A stretch of DNA of 64,000 nucleotides from positions 2,801,273-2,865,272 of the forward strand of contig JAQFVV010012423.1 in assembly GCA_028023455.1 (NCBI GenBank). The letters run 5' to 3'. Below, piece after piece: positions 62,973 to 64,000 of the stretch. How positions within the stretch are numbered: the stretch's first letter is position 1; every line of letters starts with the position of its first letter. Both the position numbers and the translations under genes were made by a program. The notes under the pieces were generated by a model. It searched no databases. It had not been told where the DNA came from and saw only the letters and a program-made list of their open reading frames with translations. The DNA is from Epiperipatus broadwayi (lineage: Eukaryota > Onychophora > Udeonychophora > Euonychophora > Peripatidae).

Positions 62973-63599
62973 TTAAATAACATTTTGTTATTGAATTAAA
63001 ATTAGACTGAGCTAGTTTTAGGGAATGTTTTAAGTGCTGGATTATGAGCCTAAATGTCCGAAGACGTTAGTCTTAGACTAGTTGACGCCCGGGGTTTACT
63101 CCAAAATAAATAAAGTGTTTGGATAGTAGGGGTTTGAATCTAGCAGCTGAGGTGGGCCATGATCTGATTGTGGGTATTGTTGATAGATAAAGCTATCAGT
63201 AATATTTCCCACTTTGCTTGAATGTGCCGGTTCGTTCACGTAACATTTATAATTACATAAGATTGAAACCAGCCAAAACCTTTGCAGTGTAAGTAAGATC
63301 TTCTGCAGATTGAACCCTGTACACTATTTATAGTTCTATAAATACTCAAATACTTTCTGCACTTTGTTTAATTGTATTTTACTAATTGAATACATTTATA
63401 ATGTATATAATGAAGTGATAAATCTGTGAACCATATTTAGATTTCACTGTTCAAACACATTACTAAGCACCAAGTAGGGTTCAAACTGATCCATCTATGT
63501 GCCATAGTAATATAGCGAGTCAAAATACAGATACATGTAACTTTTCCTAGCCTCACATGATCACATTTCCTATACTAGCACATTAATTGTTGATAAACA

Positions 63600-63760
63600 G
63601 AGCAAAACTCTCCATACAGTATTGCCACCTGTGCTAAACAGAGTAATCAATGGATGCCAGAAGGCTTGTGCATAAAATCCCTATCTAATGCCTACTCATC
63701 CAATATCCCCAGACTAGTTTCTGGCTTGTGGCCGTCATCAGTGAGGAGCTTTGGATCTGA
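63600..63760 (-). repeat. Repeat related to the 60530 MITE plus a tail motif
   Basis: It begins with 'gcaaaactctccatacagta', the terminal sequence of the 60530 MITE. It then carries 'tgccagaaggcttgtgcata', which is the reverse complement of the MITE centre. It continues into 'ctagtttctggcttgtggcc' and 'gtcatcagtgagg', read on the minus strand as a 'tgatgacggccacaagcc' tail. The MITE at 60530 therefore looks like an inverted derivative of the end of this longer element. Confidence 0.6.
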
Positions 63761-64000
63761 GAGCACTGCATCTAGATCTTAGGATCTAATGCAACCCTCT
63801 AGCAACCACCTTTTATCTCTACTTAACTACTAAACTATGAGAATGAAATTGAAAACACAAAAAATATTTTCAATCTAAGCTCAATAGCTTAAATAGTTAT
63901 ATGGGTCTGAACTCAGTTCAGCACCCATACATTTTGGTGTCTTTGGCTCTTTTACAACCATAGCCACCACTATCCTATTAGGCAGGATTGGTGTTAAACC
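63761..64000. other. Window end, nothing recognised
   Basis: Continues the less AT-rich sequence after the tail repeat; it may belong to the same longer element, which would extend beyond the window. Confidence 0.3.

Overview
This window is very AT-rich, intron- and transposon-dominated DNA from an animal. The evidence for an animal is a CUB-domain exon with consensus splice sites, together with metazoan-type retroelements (RTE-like LINEs, Ty3/gypsy, a Penelope-like element, a Helitron) and very long tetranucleotide microsatellites. It is not bacterial: no operons, no long uninterrupted genes, and almost every open frame above 60 codons is chance or repeat. An AT-rich invertebrate (lophotrochozoan or cnidarian) fits best, but nothing seen here fixes the species.

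Host genes. I can support two exons. One, on the minus strand at 42642-42853, encodes the second half of a CUB domain. The other, on the plus strand at 45270-45388, is an open 119-base exon of uncertain family (a GH31 alpha-glucosidase C-terminal region is possible). They lie 2.4 kb apart on opposite strands, so they belong to two genes, or one is false. A CpG-rich, GC-rich island at about 9.96-10.98 kb with four CCAAT boxes is the best promoter candidate. A 400-base TATC array follows it directly.

Layout. 0-9 kb: AT-rich DNA with an LTR-like repeat copy and a 100-base-arm foldback. 9-11.4 kb: compound tetranucleotide array, CpG island, giant TATC array. 11.4-21 kb: mostly unremarkable, with a 220-base dispersed repeat in two copies and an AAT array. 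21.2-24.2 kb: a tandem duplication, then two adjacent about 1.05 kb elements with terminal inverted repeats, one with TA ends (mariner/pogo type) and one with TTAA ends (piggyBac type). 26.6-28.4 kb: a decayed Helitron carrying the Pif1-like helicase C-terminal half. 28.5-33.1 kb: two decayed RTE-type LINE 3' ends. 33.2-38.5 kb: a decayed plus-strand Ty3/gypsy element (Gag-like, RT, RNase H, integrase, LTR-like end). The 30.2-41.6 kb block is bracketed by two direct copies of a 0.5 kb repeat. 46-48 kb: a second, minus-strand gypsy fragment (zinc knuckles, protease) next to an LTR-like repeat also found at 0.4 and 50.4-51.1 kb. 48.8-54.2 kb: an unusual cluster of four large foldbacks, the first made of Penelope-like sequence, ending around a 480-base microsatellite. 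55-56.4 kb: exact and diverged tandem duplications. 57.9-59.3 kb: a decayed LINE endonuclease/RT. 59.9-63.8 kb: tandem duplication, a 126-base hairpin MITE, a tRNA-Val-like SINE head, and further repeat tails.

None of the transposon ORFs is intact. I found no CRISPR array, rRNA, functional tRNA, or convincing new multi-gene system. The most original signals are the foldback cluster, the pair of nested TIR elements, the CpG island beside the TATC array, and the two host exons.
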